Source of the DNA: Anaerolineae bacterium
Lineage (GTDB): Bacteria; Chloroflexota; Anaerolineae; 4572-78; J111
DNA: 64,000 nt
Direction of reading: 5' to 3'
Assembly: GCA_023382535.1 (NCBI GenBank)
Contig: JAHDWA010000005.1
Location: 62,001-126,000 of the forward strand
Every line of letters starts with the position of its first letter. Position 1 is the stretch's first letter. This document shows positions 16,096 through 22,470 of this stretch, piece after piece. The translations under genes and the position numbers were made by a program. Under the pieces are notes generated by a model that worked only from the letters and a program-made list of their open reading frames with translations, made no database searches and was not told the DNA's origin.

Positions 16096-16489
16096 CAGGA
16101 GCCGGGTGGTGTGGATTGACCCGCCGGCCAATATGGCGCGGGCGCTGGACCAGTACGGGGTCAGGGTCTTTGACGCGATCCTGGCGGTGGCTGATTTTAT
16201 CGCGACGAAGATGCAGAATCACGCCCGGCAAAATGCCAGGTGGCAGGACCGGACCGGGAACGCGCGGTCGGGGCTGTTTGGGGCGGCGGTGAAGAAGGAG
16301 CGCGGCGCGGGCGGGCAGTTTCTGGCGACGGCGGAGCGAACGGTGGAGATTTATCTGAGCCACGGCAGCACGGTGTTTTACGGGAAGTTTTTGGAGCTGG
16401 CGCATGGCGGGAAGTACGCCATCATCTGGCCGACCATTGAGAAATACTTGCCGGAGCTAAAGCGGCTGTTGGACGGGATATTTAGATAA
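16085..16489 (+). CDS. HK97 gp10-like tail completion protein
   Basis: 134 residues from a GTG inside the end of the preceding gene. The helical N-terminal half, then ERTVEIYLSHGSTVFYGKF and LELAHGGKYAIIWPT, is the usual gp10-like ending in which a long induced-fit helix is followed by a small sheet. The protein sits at the head-tail interface. Stop and next ATG overlap (TAATG at 16489). Confidence 0.65.
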   Translation: MAANRSRVVWIDPPANMARALDQYGVRVFDAILAVADFIATKMQNHARQNARWQDRTGNARSGLFGAAVKKERGAGGQFLATAERTVEIYLSHGSTVFYGKFLELAHGGKYAIIWPTIEKYLPELKRLLDGIFR

Positions 16490-16914
16490 TGCGCCAGGCG
16501 ATTTACAACCACCTCAACGCTGATTTCGATTTCACAACGGCGCTGCCCGGCGGGCTGCACTACCTGGTGGGGGAGATCAGCCGGCAGAATACGCCGGCAG
16601 CGTTTGATGCCAACGGGGAGATCAGGCCCTGCGCCCTGCTGAAAGTGGGCGAGGCGACGCCAGTCCCGCCGTACACGCACGGGGCGCGGTTCAGCTTCGA
16701 GCTGTATTTTTACGAGCGGGCCGGCTACGAGAATATCGAGGCGGCGCGGGAGCGGGCCTACGACCTGCTGCACGACCGGAAGCTGACGCCGGTGGGGGCG
16801 ACGGTGGGCTGCTGGGAGATCCATCACCTGGGGGATGTGACCGGCCAGGAGGACGACGCGCTGCGGTGCAGCCTGGAGGTAAGCCGGTTTGAGGCGATTG
16901 TGAGGAGACGGTAG
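16489..16914 (+). CDS. Tail terminator-like protein
   Basis: 141 residues. An alpha/beta protein with RFSFELYFYERAGYENIEAA and RAYDLLHDRKL, in the position (after gp10-like, before tail tube) normally held by the tail terminator that stops tube growth and joins the head. Assigned by order and size. Confidence 0.6.
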   Translation: MRQAIYNHLNADFDFTTALPGGLHYLVGEISRQNTPAAFDANGEIRPCALLKVGEATPVPPYTHGARFSFELYFYERAGYENIEAARERAYDLLHDRKLTPVGATVGCWEIHHLGDVTGQEDDALRCSLEVSRFEAIVRRR

Positions 16915-16950
16915 CAGGGTAGCAGGTAGCAGCAAGACAAGGAGGATTCT

Positions 16951-17190
16951 ATGGCGAAGTGGATTGCGTGGTATGGATACGGGGTGCGGGAGCTGCACGG
17001 GTTCCGGTGGGAGAACGGGCAGGCGCACCTGGTTGAGGATGAAGAGGTGGCGTTGGATATTCTGACGCAGCCGGGGGAGGATTTTCGAGAGGTGGACCCT
17101 CCTGCCCCCCAAGAAGTGAGCGAGCCAGCTATTAAACTAAAACGAGGCAGGGCGGTTGCGGACGACCGGCCTGCGGAAGAAACACAATAA
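16951..17190 (+). CDS. Small acidic tail-cluster protein
   Basis: 79 residues, ATG after AAGGAGG. N-terminal half is Trp/Tyr-rich (AKWIAWYGYGVRELHGFRW); C-terminal half is acidic, Pro-rich and probably disordered. Lies just before the tail-tube gene. Function unknown. Confidence 0.6.
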   Translation: MAKWIAWYGYGVRELHGFRWENGQAHLVEDEEVALDILTQPGEDFREVDPPAPQEVSEPAIKLKRGRAVADDRPAEETQ

Positions 17191-17202
17191 GAGGAGGTTA
17201 TC

Positions 17203-17727
17203 ATGGCGGATATTGTTGCAGGGTATCTTTACGGCCTGCGCGACATTAAGTTAACCAACCTGGCCGGTTCGTCCCAGGTGGATTTGCCGGCGGCGCGGAC
17301 GCTCTCGTGGACGGAGAGCGTGGTCAGCGATGTCCTGGACGGGGACGACGTGGAGGTGTCGAGCGTCGCCTTTGTGAAGGGCGTCGAGTGGGAGCTGGAA
17401 TCGGGCGGGATCAGCCTGGAAGCGTATGCGATGCTGACCGGCGAGACGGTGGTCACTGCCGGGAGCACGCCCAACCGGACCCAGACCATCACCCGCACCG
17501 GCGGGAAGAATTTCCCGTGGATCAAAATCTACGGGCGGTCGCTGGGCGACGGGGACGATGGGGCGCACATCCTGCTCAAAAAGTGCAAGGTGACGGAAAT
17601 CGAGGGCAGCCTGAGCAACCAGGAATTTTTCCTGACCAAGTGCAAGGGGCGGGGCATTGCCGACAGTAGCAACGATCTGTACGACCTGATCAAGCTGGAA
17701 ACTGACGCGGCGCTGCCGACGAGTTAG
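17203..17727 (+). CDS. Major tail tube protein
   Basis: 174 residues after AGAGGAGG. A beta-barrel pattern with LPAARTLSWTESVVSDVLDG, a loop (VEVSSVAFVKGVEWELESGG), a helix (SLEAYAMLTG) and ILLKKCKVTEIEGSLSNQEFF is typical of siphovirus tail tube subunits. Followed by the tail chaperone pair and then the tape measure, as in lambda-like gene order. The strong ribosome site fits a high-copy protein. Confidence 0.75.
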   Translation: MADIVAGYLYGLRDIKLTNLAGSSQVDLPAARTLSWTESVVSDVLDGDDVEVSSVAFVKGVEWELESGGISLEAYAMLTGETVVTAGSTPNRTQTITRTGGKNFPWIKIYGRSLGDGDDGAHILLKKCKVTEIEGSLSNQEFFLTKCKGRGIADSSNDLYDLIKLETDAALPTS

Positions 17728-17827
17728 GTAGACGGTAGACAGTAGACGGTAGACGGGGAAGAGGGTCATCCTATCCCCCTCCTTACCCTTCGACAGGCTC
17801 AGGACGCGGGGGAGGGGAGAAAGAATT

Positions 17828-17845
17828 TGTCTCCAATTGGAGACA
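17828..17845. repeat. 18-bp palindrome, copy 4
   Basis: Perfect TGTCTCCAATTGGAGACA ending 14 bases before the tail chaperone ATG, only three bases before its AGGAG ribosome site, so it would be part of the mRNA start region. Confidence 0.9.
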
Positions 17846-17859
17846 ATCAGGAGATTTTT

Positions 17860-18261
17860 ATGACGACATCGGTTAGCGAGTGGCGGGACGGCCGCTTTAA
17901 GGAAATGACCTTGCCCAGCGGAAATGTGATGAAGCTGAAGCGGGTGGGGCTGATGGATCTGATCGAGCAGGGGGGGCTGCCGGACACGTTGAGCGCGATG
18001 GCCTCGGAGCTGGCGAGCAAGCAGCAGGTGCGGGTGCTGAGCGTGGCGGAGCTGAAGCAGTACGCGGACGTGGTCAACCTGGTGGTCAAGGCGGCGGCGG
18101 TGGAGCCGAAGGTGGCGGATGCGCCGTCGGCGGAGACGCTGGACGTACACGAGATTGACTGGGTGGACCGGGTGCAGGTTTACAACTGGGCCAACGGAGG
18201 GACGACGCTACTGCGGCCCTTTCGTCCAGAAGCACAAAAGCGCTCTTTTCCAGCTTCATAA
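17860..18261 (+). CDS. Tail assembly chaperone, short (G-type) product
   Basis: 133 residues from the ATG at 17860 with AGGAG upstream; the open frame extends back through the palindrome but without a better start. Pattern: EWRDGRFKEMTLPSGNVMKL, VGLMDLIEQGGLPDTL, then a helical middle, as in tail chaperones that bind the tape measure. Near its end the frame +1 to it becomes clearly coding, so about residue 120 a frameshift would yield the longer product. Confidence 0.7.
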   Translation: MTTSVSEWRDGRFKEMTLPSGNVMKLKRVGLMDLIEQGGLPDTLSAMASELASKQQVRVLSVAELKQYADVVNLVVKAAAVEPKVADAPSAETLDVHEIDWVDRVQVYNWANGGTTLLRPFRPEAQKRSFPAS

Positions 18262-18592
18262 CCTGGGAGCTGCCTACGGGCGGCGGCCCAGCGAGATTGT
18301 GGGGCTGGACGGGATAGACGAGTGGGCCGGCTACCAATTCGATCAGGCCGTCCTGACCATCGGGCGGCGGGTCGAGAATGCCCTGGCCAAAAACGCGGCG
18401 GCGAAGAAAAACGCGCGCAAGCCGGAGGCGGACATCCTGGCCGAGATCCTGGGGACCGGACCGGACGGGACGCGGAAGGAATACGCCAGCGTATCCAGGA
18501 AACGGGCGGCGAAGGTGGTCAAGCCGGGAAGCCCGGATTATGCCGTTCTGGCTAATCGTCCCAAACCAGGCGACGCCAGTCCGGGGGGATAA
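18218..18592 (+). CDS. Tail chaperone extension (GT-type), reached by +1 shift
   Basis: Frame continuing the chaperone: CCT TTC GTC CAG onward gives FVQKHKSALFQLHNLGAAYG, then GIDEWAGYQFDQAVLTIG and ENALAKNAAAKKN. The switch most likely occurs at CGG-CCC-TTT (18214-18222), where tRNA-Pro could slip from CCC to CCT; a -2 shift gives the same frame. G/GT frameshifting is conserved in siphovirus tail chaperones, though -1 is commonest. The last 40 bases overlap the convergent HNH gene, so the original C terminus may have been altered by its insertion. Confidence 0.6.
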   Translation, partial: PFVQKHKSALFQLHNLGAAYGRRPSEIVGLDGIDEWAGYQFDQAVLTIGRRVENALAKNAAAKKNARKPEADILAEILGTGPDGTRKEYASVSRKRAAKVVKPGSPDYAVLANRPKPGDASPGG

Positions 18593-18860
18593 GGCCATCG
18601 CGCAAGGCGGCGGCGATCATCCCTTGATGCCGGTGGTCGAGCCGGAGCACATGACAGCGGCGACATAACGTTCTGAGGTTGTTTAGGGAATTATCGGCCA
18701 ATTTACCGGATTTGATGTGGTCAACGTGGGCTATTTCCAGCGGCAACGACCACGGTGGCTTGTGTTGGCAATAGGGACCCTGGCAGCGGCCTCGATCCCG
18801 CTGCCAGGTCTTTTCCCTTAACTGCTGCCAGACCTCTCGTGGAGGTCGGTTTTTGGGCAT
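18552..18860 (-). CDS. HNH endonuclease A (partner of RAMP-like gene, copy 1)
   Basis: 102 residues. The HNH fold shows CQGPYC near residues 27-32, then AHVDHIKSGKLADNSLNNLR, CRRCHVL. A close paralogue is at 41535. The start is preceded on the minus strand by the last unit of a pentamer array, whose AAGGAG serves as ribosome site. Gene tail overlaps the 3' end of the chaperone extension. Probably a free-standing mobile endonuclease, or the nuclease partner of the neighbouring RAMP-like protein. Confidence 0.8.
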   Translation of the reverse strand: MPKNRPPREVWQQLREKTWQRDRGRCQGPYCQHKPPWSLPLEIAHVDHIKSGKLADNSLNNLRTLCRRCHVLRLDHRHQGMIAAALRDGLIPPDWRRLVWDD

Positions 18861-18867
18861 TGTGTTG

Positions 18868-18922
18868 CTCCTTGCCTAGCCTCGCCACACCACACCTCAC
18901 CAAGCTCGACTCCGCCAGGCCC
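18868..18922 (-). repeat. Pentamer array A (NRGYN), 11 units
   Basis: On the minus strand: GGGCC TGGCG GAGTC, then GAGCT TGGTG AGGTG, then TGGTG TGGCG AGGCT AGGCA and a last AGGAG. Ten of eleven units fit N-R-G-Y-N in one 5-nt phase. It lies between the RAMP-like gene and its HNH gene, in the same orientation as both. Confidence 0.85.
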
Positions 18923-18929
18923 CGTAATA

Positions 18930-19532
18930 TTATCCAGTAATATCAAAGGAGTCGACCGAGAATCGGCCCAGGCCGATCCTCCGCCCACTTCCCAGGCCGC
19001 ACAGCTTGCCGGAGTCAATACAAACCGCTTCCATTTCGCCCCGGCTAATGATAGTTTTATCCCACTGGATTCGGAATTGAGCTACCCAACCGGGGGAGGC
19101 AGCAACCCGGTAGCGGATATTTCGGCCCCTCGTGCTCGGATTGACCACGCTGCGAATATCAAGATAGACCGGTTCGTCCAGGTCAGTAGGCAATTTCTCG
19201 GGCAGGCCGCCATTGAAGCCAGGGATAAAGCGGTCAAATAAAACGCGGTCATCCAGGGCTTGCAAGGTGGAGATAAGCGCGGTTTGAATAGACCCCTTGC
19301 CCTTTTTGGTGAACTTGCTGCCATCACGCAGGGTTCCAAATATGTAAGAGCCTGGCACATATAGCTGACCTTCCCTGGTGTACAGAACCGTACGCTTCCA
19401 CTCCTCCGGGTCATTGCCGGCCACGCCGGTCTTTTCCTGCTTCTCCAGGGGAATACTCTCCGGTCCAAAAACGTGCCATAACAACGGGCGTAGCCCTTTG
19501 ACGGTGACGGTTGCGGTTAAGATGTTCGACAT
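18930..19532 (-). CDS. RAMP/Cas7-like protein, copy 1
   Basis: 200 residues, no named family. Two hallmarks of the RAMP (RRM-fold) superfamily are visible: QLYVPGSYIFGTLRDGSKF near residue 57, like the 'PGSslkGalR' segment of Cas7/Csm3/Cmr subunits, and a C-terminal Gly-rich loop CGLGSGRRIGLGRF. The N terminus (TVTVKGLRPLLWHVF) fits the first strand and helix. No cas gene or CRISPR repeat is present. A paralogue at 40840 is identical at roughly four of five residues by eye. It is flanked by pentamer arrays and an HNH gene, suggesting RNA or DNA binding. Fold similarity is my judgement from motifs, not a search. Confidence 0.65.
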   Translation of the reverse strand: MSNILTATVTVKGLRPLLWHVFGPESIPLEKQEKTGVAGNDPEEWKRTVLYTREGQLYVPGSYIFGTLRDGSKFTKKGKGSIQTALISTLQALDDRVLFDRFIPGFNGGLPEKLPTDLDEPVYLDIRSVVNPSTRGRNIRYRVAASPGWVAQFRIQWDKTIISRGEMEAVCIDSGKLCGLGSGRRIGLGRFSVDSFDITG

Positions 19533-19535
19533 AAT

Positions 19536-19871
19536 CTAGATTCCTTTCTGCTGTTGTCTCCAATTGGAGACATTTCCAAATAACCACGTTCTGACTCGTT
19601 GAAACAGCCCCGGCCTGCCCGCTTTCTGCCGGCCCCGTTCGGCCCTGGCTTTTCTGAGTTTCCTGACCTGATCGTGCAAATAGTCATGATGCGACCGGCA
19701 AAGCGTAATTAAATTAGCCTCTTCATCCTGGCCGCCGTGCTCTCTAAAAATGATGTGATGCACGCTCTGGTGCTTCCTTCGACCGCATCCCGGCCACTGG
19801 CAGCGCCAGCCGTCGCGGAACATTACCTCTTGTCTCAGCTTGCGCCACCGCTTTTTATTTCTGCGTGGCAT
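19536..19871 (-). CDS. HNH endonuclease B
   Basis: 111 residues. Motif order CQWPGCGRRKHQSVHHIIF, EEANLITLCRSHHDYLH is a classical HNH fold with zinc cysteines. N terminus is very basic (PRRNKKRWRKLRQEV). The palindrome copy 5 is read within its last dozen codons (NVSNWRQ). Not closely similar to HNH A. Likely a second mobile endonuclease inserted in the tail module. Confidence 0.8.
   Translation of the reverse strand: MPRRNKKRWRKLRQEVMFRDGWRCQWPGCGRRKHQSVHHIIFREHGGQDEEANLITLCRSHHDYLHDQVRKLRKARAERGRQKAGRPGLFQRVRTWLFGNVSNWRQQQKGI
19555..19572. repeat. 18-bp palindrome, copy 5 (within a gene 3' end)
   Basis: Perfect copy. It lies inside the last codons of HNH B and between HNH B and the RAMP-like gene, so it too marks a gene border. 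Confidence 0.9.
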
Positions 19872-20145
19872 TGCCGGGTCCTCTCCTCGCCGCTTGACGC
19901 CAGATTCCTCTGGCCTGGCGAATCGCCTCGCGTTTGAACTGCGCCGTTTCGGCTGCTTCCGTTAAAATCTGCTCCGCTTCTTTAACGGTTGCGATCTCCT
20001 CCGAAATATCCCGGTAATTCTGGAGGGCCTCGGAGGGCGAGCCAAAGAAAGCAATCAGAAATTCTGCAAACAGGGCGCGGTCGTTGGATACGGCCTGGGT
20101 ATCTTTGATGCTGGCTAATGCGTCCCAGTTCCATTGGTCAGACAT
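19855..20145 (-). CDS. Small accessory protein, duplicated in window
   Basis: 96 residues, helical and acidic-to-basic: FAEFLIAFFGSPSEALQNYR, then EAAETAQFKREAIRQARG. A near copy is at 30736 (central 70 residues almost identical). It overlaps both neighbours by a few bases, so the cassette is one transcript. No known family; because the conserved unit recurs with the same small upstream gene (20560, 31008), the two may act together. Confidence 0.65.
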   Translation of the reverse strand: MSDQWNWDALASIKDTQAVSNDRALFAEFLIAFFGSPSEALQNYRDISEEIATVKEAEQILTEAAETAQFKREAIRQARGIWRQAARRGPGNATQK

Positions 20146-20560
20146 TGACGGCCTCCCCCCACAAATAGAGAAGGTCGCCTATGGGCTGGCTGGTTACGGA
20201 TTCAAGTATATCGTCTATATTGAGGTCGCCGTGATCGAAGTCGTAGTCAAGAGATTCTATGGCCTCCTTTGCTTGTTCTAATGCCTGGTGAAACCTTTTG
20301 ACATCCACCTCGGAAGGGGGCAGGCTGCGGGCTTCGGCTAGAAGCTCCCAGAACAATTCCAGCTTTTGTAAGCTTTGTTCAACCAGGTCGAGCCAACGGT
20401 CAAGGATAGCCGTCCGGGCCGGGTCAGGGTAAGCGGGGGCAAGGCCGGGGAAGAAATCGGGGTCAAAGACAGCACCGGCCTGGGCGGACTCGGCTTCGAC
20501 CAGGGCAAGCAGGGCCGGGAGCGTGAGAATGTTACCGAGGAATTCGCGGCGGGTGGTCAT
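20138..20560 (-). CDS. Helical protein with Tat-like N terminus
   Basis: 140 residues. Starts MTTRREFLGNILTLPALLAL, close to the twin-arginine consensus (T-R-R-x-F-L) followed by a hydrophobic stretch and AESAQAG as a cleavage-like site. The rest is helical and acidic (LDLVEQSLQKLELFWELLAE, EVDVKRFHQALEQAKEAI). It lies between the two small genes that are duplicated at 31 kb, where this gene is absent. Could be exported, or the resemblance may be chance. Confidence 0.55.
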   Translation of the reverse strand: MTTRREFLGNILTLPALLALVEAESAQAGAVFDPDFFPGLAPAYPDPARTAILDRWLDLVEQSLQKLELFWELLAEARSLPPSEVDVKRFHQALEQAKEAIESLDYDFDHGDLNIDDILESVTSQPIGDLLYLWGEAVNV

Positions 20561-20709
20561 CAGCGCACCTCCAGGACGGTTTGCCGCCCATTGGCGGTGA
20601 GCCAGGCGGTGCGGGATTCTTTGGCCTCGGGCCGGGGAGTGGTTGGCCGGGACCGGGGGGTTAATTTAACGAATCGAACAAGTGTGGTAAAATATGTTTT
20701 GGTAGACAT
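20560..20709 (-). CDS. Small basic protein (49 residues), family A
   Basis: Starts MSTKTYFTTLVRFVK and ends ANGRQTVLEVR; Arg/Thr/Pro-rich middle. AGGAGG lies 9 bases before the ATG. The stop overlaps the ATG of the next gene (ATGATG). A 53-residue relative at 31008 shares the opening, the PRPEAKESRT block and GRQTVLEVR ending. Conservation of an ORF this short in two cassettes supports it as real. First gene of the minus-strand transcript from the promoter at 20798-20826. Confidence 0.65.
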   Translation of the reverse strand: MSTKTYFTTLVRFVKLTPRSRPTTPRPEAKESRTAWLTANGRQTVLEVR

Positions 20710-20797
20710 TTGGCTTAACCTCCTGTGTCTGCCACTTGGGTTGTCGGTGGCCTAAACACCGGCAACCCTTTCAATTAACTATGTAGCTATAGTTGAT

Positions 20798-20879
20798 ATA
20801 TTAACACATCTTTATTTATATGTCAAGAGTGAATTATATATAAGATGCACTTGACATATAAACCCACCTGTGTTAATAT
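20798..20879. promoter_or_regulatory. Divergent mirror-image promoters, XRE locus
   Basis: Plus: TTGACA (20851), 17 bases, TAATAT (20874). Minus: TTGACA (20826-20821), 17 bases, TAATAT (20803-20798). The two promoters are near-perfect inverted copies, TTGACATATAAA ... TGTGTTAATAT, so one regulator dimer set could act on both. The plus -10 ends 7 bases before the XRE ATG, implying a leaderless mRNA. The minus transcript has a long leader with a hairpin GGGTTG ... CAACCC at about 20737-20770. Confidence 0.75.
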
Positions 20880-20886
20880 GTTCTTT

Positions 20887-21081
20887 ATGAACAAGATACC
20901 AGAATTATTAGAGAAAAAGGGTTGGACTAAATATAGACTGGCTCAAGAAACAGGAATGAGTCACCCCCAAATTCTCAGAATAGTTAATTCTGAAAAAGAA
21001 ATTCCACCTAACACGACCTGGAGAACTGTCAAGAGAATCGCTACGGTTTTGGGGGTTACGCCTAATGATCTTGAAGATTAG
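20887..21081 (+). CDS. XRE-family HTH regulator, probably leaderless
   Basis: 64 residues from the ATG at 20887; a start at 20845 lies upstream of or inside the promoter and is rejected. A Cro/C1-type HTH: KKGWTKYRLAQETGMSHPQI, LRIVNSEKEIPPNTTWRTVK. Divergent from the small-gene cassette whose promoter mirrors its own, so it likely represses both. The DNA is AT-rich compared with neighbours. The gene is followed by a hairpin, a pentamer array and a terminator, all within its likely mRNA. Confidence 0.75.
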   Translation: MNKIPELLEKKGWTKYRLAQETGMSHPQILRIVNSEKEIPPNTTWRTVKRIATVLGVTPNDLED

Positions 21082-21091
21082 TTTTTAACGC

Positions 21092-21205
21092 CGCCGGTTA
21101 TCCGGCGACCTTACGCGGCCCGGTGCGGCCCGGCTCGGTATGGCACGGGATGGTTGGGTCCGGTTAGGCGCGGTTTGGTCCGGTAGGGCAAGGCAAGGGT
21201 GGGCC
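21092..21205 (+). repeat. Hairpin header plus pentamer array B, 18 units
   Basis: Header hairpin CGCCGG-TTAT-CCGGCG at 21092-21107, then 18 units from 21116 (CGGCC CGGTG CGGCC, CGGCT CGGTA TGGCA ...). Sixteen of 18 fit N-R-G-Y-N in one phase; the two exceptions have G at the Y position. The same header precedes arrays C and D. No RAMP-like gene is attached directly; the nearest (18930) is about 1.6 kb away on the other strand. Confidence 0.85.
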
Positions 21206-21234
21206 GGGAGTCTTAGACTCCCGGCCTCTTTTTA
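21203..21234 (+). terminator. Intrinsic terminator after array B
   Basis: GCCGGGAG-TCTTAGA-CTCCCGGC followed by CTCTTTTTATT. It ends the XRE gene/array transcript, so the array would form a stable structured 3' end of a small mRNA. Confidence 0.8.
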
Positions 21235-21305
21235 TTAATCTCCCGGTTTAGATTCCGTGATATAATGGTTGCGTCAATTATCACATATTTAACAGGAGAT
21301 TTTCA

Positions 21306-21881
21306 ATGAAAACAAGATACGTGCTCTTGGGTTTACCTTTAGTTTTGGCGTTGATGCTTTATATCTGGCCGTCCAGAGCGGCAAGCTGGAGTTTTGTTAC
21401 CGTGCCGGGGTACGCTTTCCAGCCCGACCTGGTATTTAACGACACTTCGTTTAGTTACGCCTCTGGCGGCGCTCTTGTTGGCTGGCATGGCGCTGTTCGG
21501 TATAGTTGTTTCTACGCGCCCTTAACTGTACCCGATGGGGCCATCATCAAGGGATTAGAGGCAAGAGTACTTGACCAAAACCCGATTGCGAACAGTATAG
21601 ATGACAGGGTAAATGTTTACCTTATTCGGACCGATTACACCGATCCAGAAAATAAGTCTCCGCAGGGGACATACCTGATCGAAGCTCGCACACTTGCTTT
21701 CTCTAATGAGGTTCAACATCCATATGGGACAGCTATTGATTCTAGACCGGTGGACAATTTGAATTATACTTATGTCCTCACGGCCTGTTTAAATGGAGAC
21801 CAGAGAATTTGGAAAGTCAAGATATTCTTCGAAGAGCCGCTGGTATCCACATTTCTTCCAGTAATAGAAGATACGCATTAA
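21306..21881 (+). CDS. Secreted accessory protein (moron candidate)
   Basis: 191 residues after ACAGGAG. A signal peptide (KTRYVLLGLPLVLALMLYIW, PSRAAS) leads into a beta-rich body (WSFVTVPGYAFQPDLVF) and the C terminus reads STFLPVIEDTH. Endings of the 'hLPhh' type are common on secreted Chloroflexota proteins. Less GC-rich than the phage genes around it, with its own TATAAT-like element near 21260. Not a virion gene; probably a cargo gene acting on the lysogen surface. Confidence 0.55.
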   Translation: MKTRYVLLGLPLVLALMLYIWPSRAASWSFVTVPGYAFQPDLVFNDTSFSYASGGALVGWHGAVRYSCFYAPLTVPDGAIIKGLEARVLDQNPIANSIDDRVNVYLIRTDYTDPENKSPQGTYLIEARTLAFSNEVQHPYGTAIDSRPVDNLNYTYVLTACLNGDQRIWKVKIFFEEPLVSTFLPVIEDTH

Positions 21882-21898
21882 AGTGTTGTGATCTTCTT

Positions 21899-21916
21899 TG
21901 TCTCCAATTGGAGACA
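21899..21916. repeat. 18-bp palindrome, copy 6
   Basis: Perfect copy, 10 bases before the -35 box of promoter module 3. Confidence 0.9.
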
Positions 21917-21926
21917 AAAGTGCCTA

Positions 21927-21955
21927 TTGCCCTTCTAGCACGTTTGTGCTATTAT
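21927..21955 (+). promoter_or_regulatory. Late-type promoter module 3 with operator
   Basis: TTGCCC, 17 bases, TATTAT, with TAGCACGTTTGTGCTA (21936-21951), one base different from modules 1 and 2. Drives the second tail chaperone and tape measure. Confidence 0.75.
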
Positions 21956-22014
21956 TATGACAACAAAATATTGTGACGGCGGTCTGTTGATCCGCCGAAC
22001 GCGTGAGCCGTTGA

Positions 22015-22052
22015 GCCGCCAGGAGAGTCGCACCTCCGGCGGCTTTTTTGTT
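22015..22052 (+). terminator. Leader hairpin with T-run before the second tail chaperone
   Basis: GCCGCC-A-GGAG, loop, CTCC-GGCGGC then six T. Third copy of the leader terminator, preceded by the conserved GCGTGAGCCGTTGAGCC. An extra small stem (GGCGGTCTGTTGATCCGCC) lies upstream in this leader. Confidence 0.7.
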
Positions 22053-22081
22053 GCAACCGGGCGATAGAGAGGAATGTTATC

Positions 22082-22468
22082 ATGAGCGAGGAAGCTACAA
22101 ACGAAACAACCCTGAAACCGACTCCCATTCAGGAGTGGCGGCAGAAACGACAGTTTGGCGAGGAGGTAATTTGTCCCAGCGGGCTAACGCTGCGAGCGCG
22201 CCGATATTCGCTCCTTGACCTTTTTTCTAATGACCTGGTGCCCCAGGAGATGGAACATTTGCTCCTGGAATTGATCCAGAATCCAAGCCCCCAGGCCATC
22301 TTCGCCAATTTCAACAAATTCTCTCCCATCATTGATTTGACTCTCGGCAAAGCCATCATTGATCCGCCGCTGGCTGATGAACCGGATGATACTCACCTGG
22401 CCCTGAGCGAACTGACAACGATGGACAAAATGAGCCTGTTTAGCTGGCTGAATAACATTGAAGTCTAA
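22082..22468 (+). CDS. Second tail assembly chaperone-like protein
   Basis: 128 residues. It follows the same plan as the chaperone at 17860: EWRQKRQFGEEVICPSGLTL, then RRYSLLDLFSNDLVPQEM and a helical tail (LTTMDKMSLFSWLN). It sits directly upstream of the tape measure, the usual place for this chaperone. No obvious +1 or -1 extension is seen before the tape measure begins 3 bases after the stop. The presence of two paralogues suggests duplication or module exchange. Confidence 0.6.
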   Translation: MSEEATNETTLKPTPIQEWRQKRQFGEEVICPSGLTLRARRYSLLDLFSNDLVPQEMEHLLLELIQNPSPQAIFANFNKFSPIIDLTLGKAIIDPPLADEPDDTHLALSELTTMDKMSLFSWLNNIEV

Positions 22469-22470
22469 CT

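Noticed and set aside
18930..19532. RAMP-like gene considered as part of a CRISPR-Cas operon
   Set aside because: No Cas10, Cas5, Cas6, Cas1/2 or CRISPR repeats nearby; only the fold-level motifs are shared.
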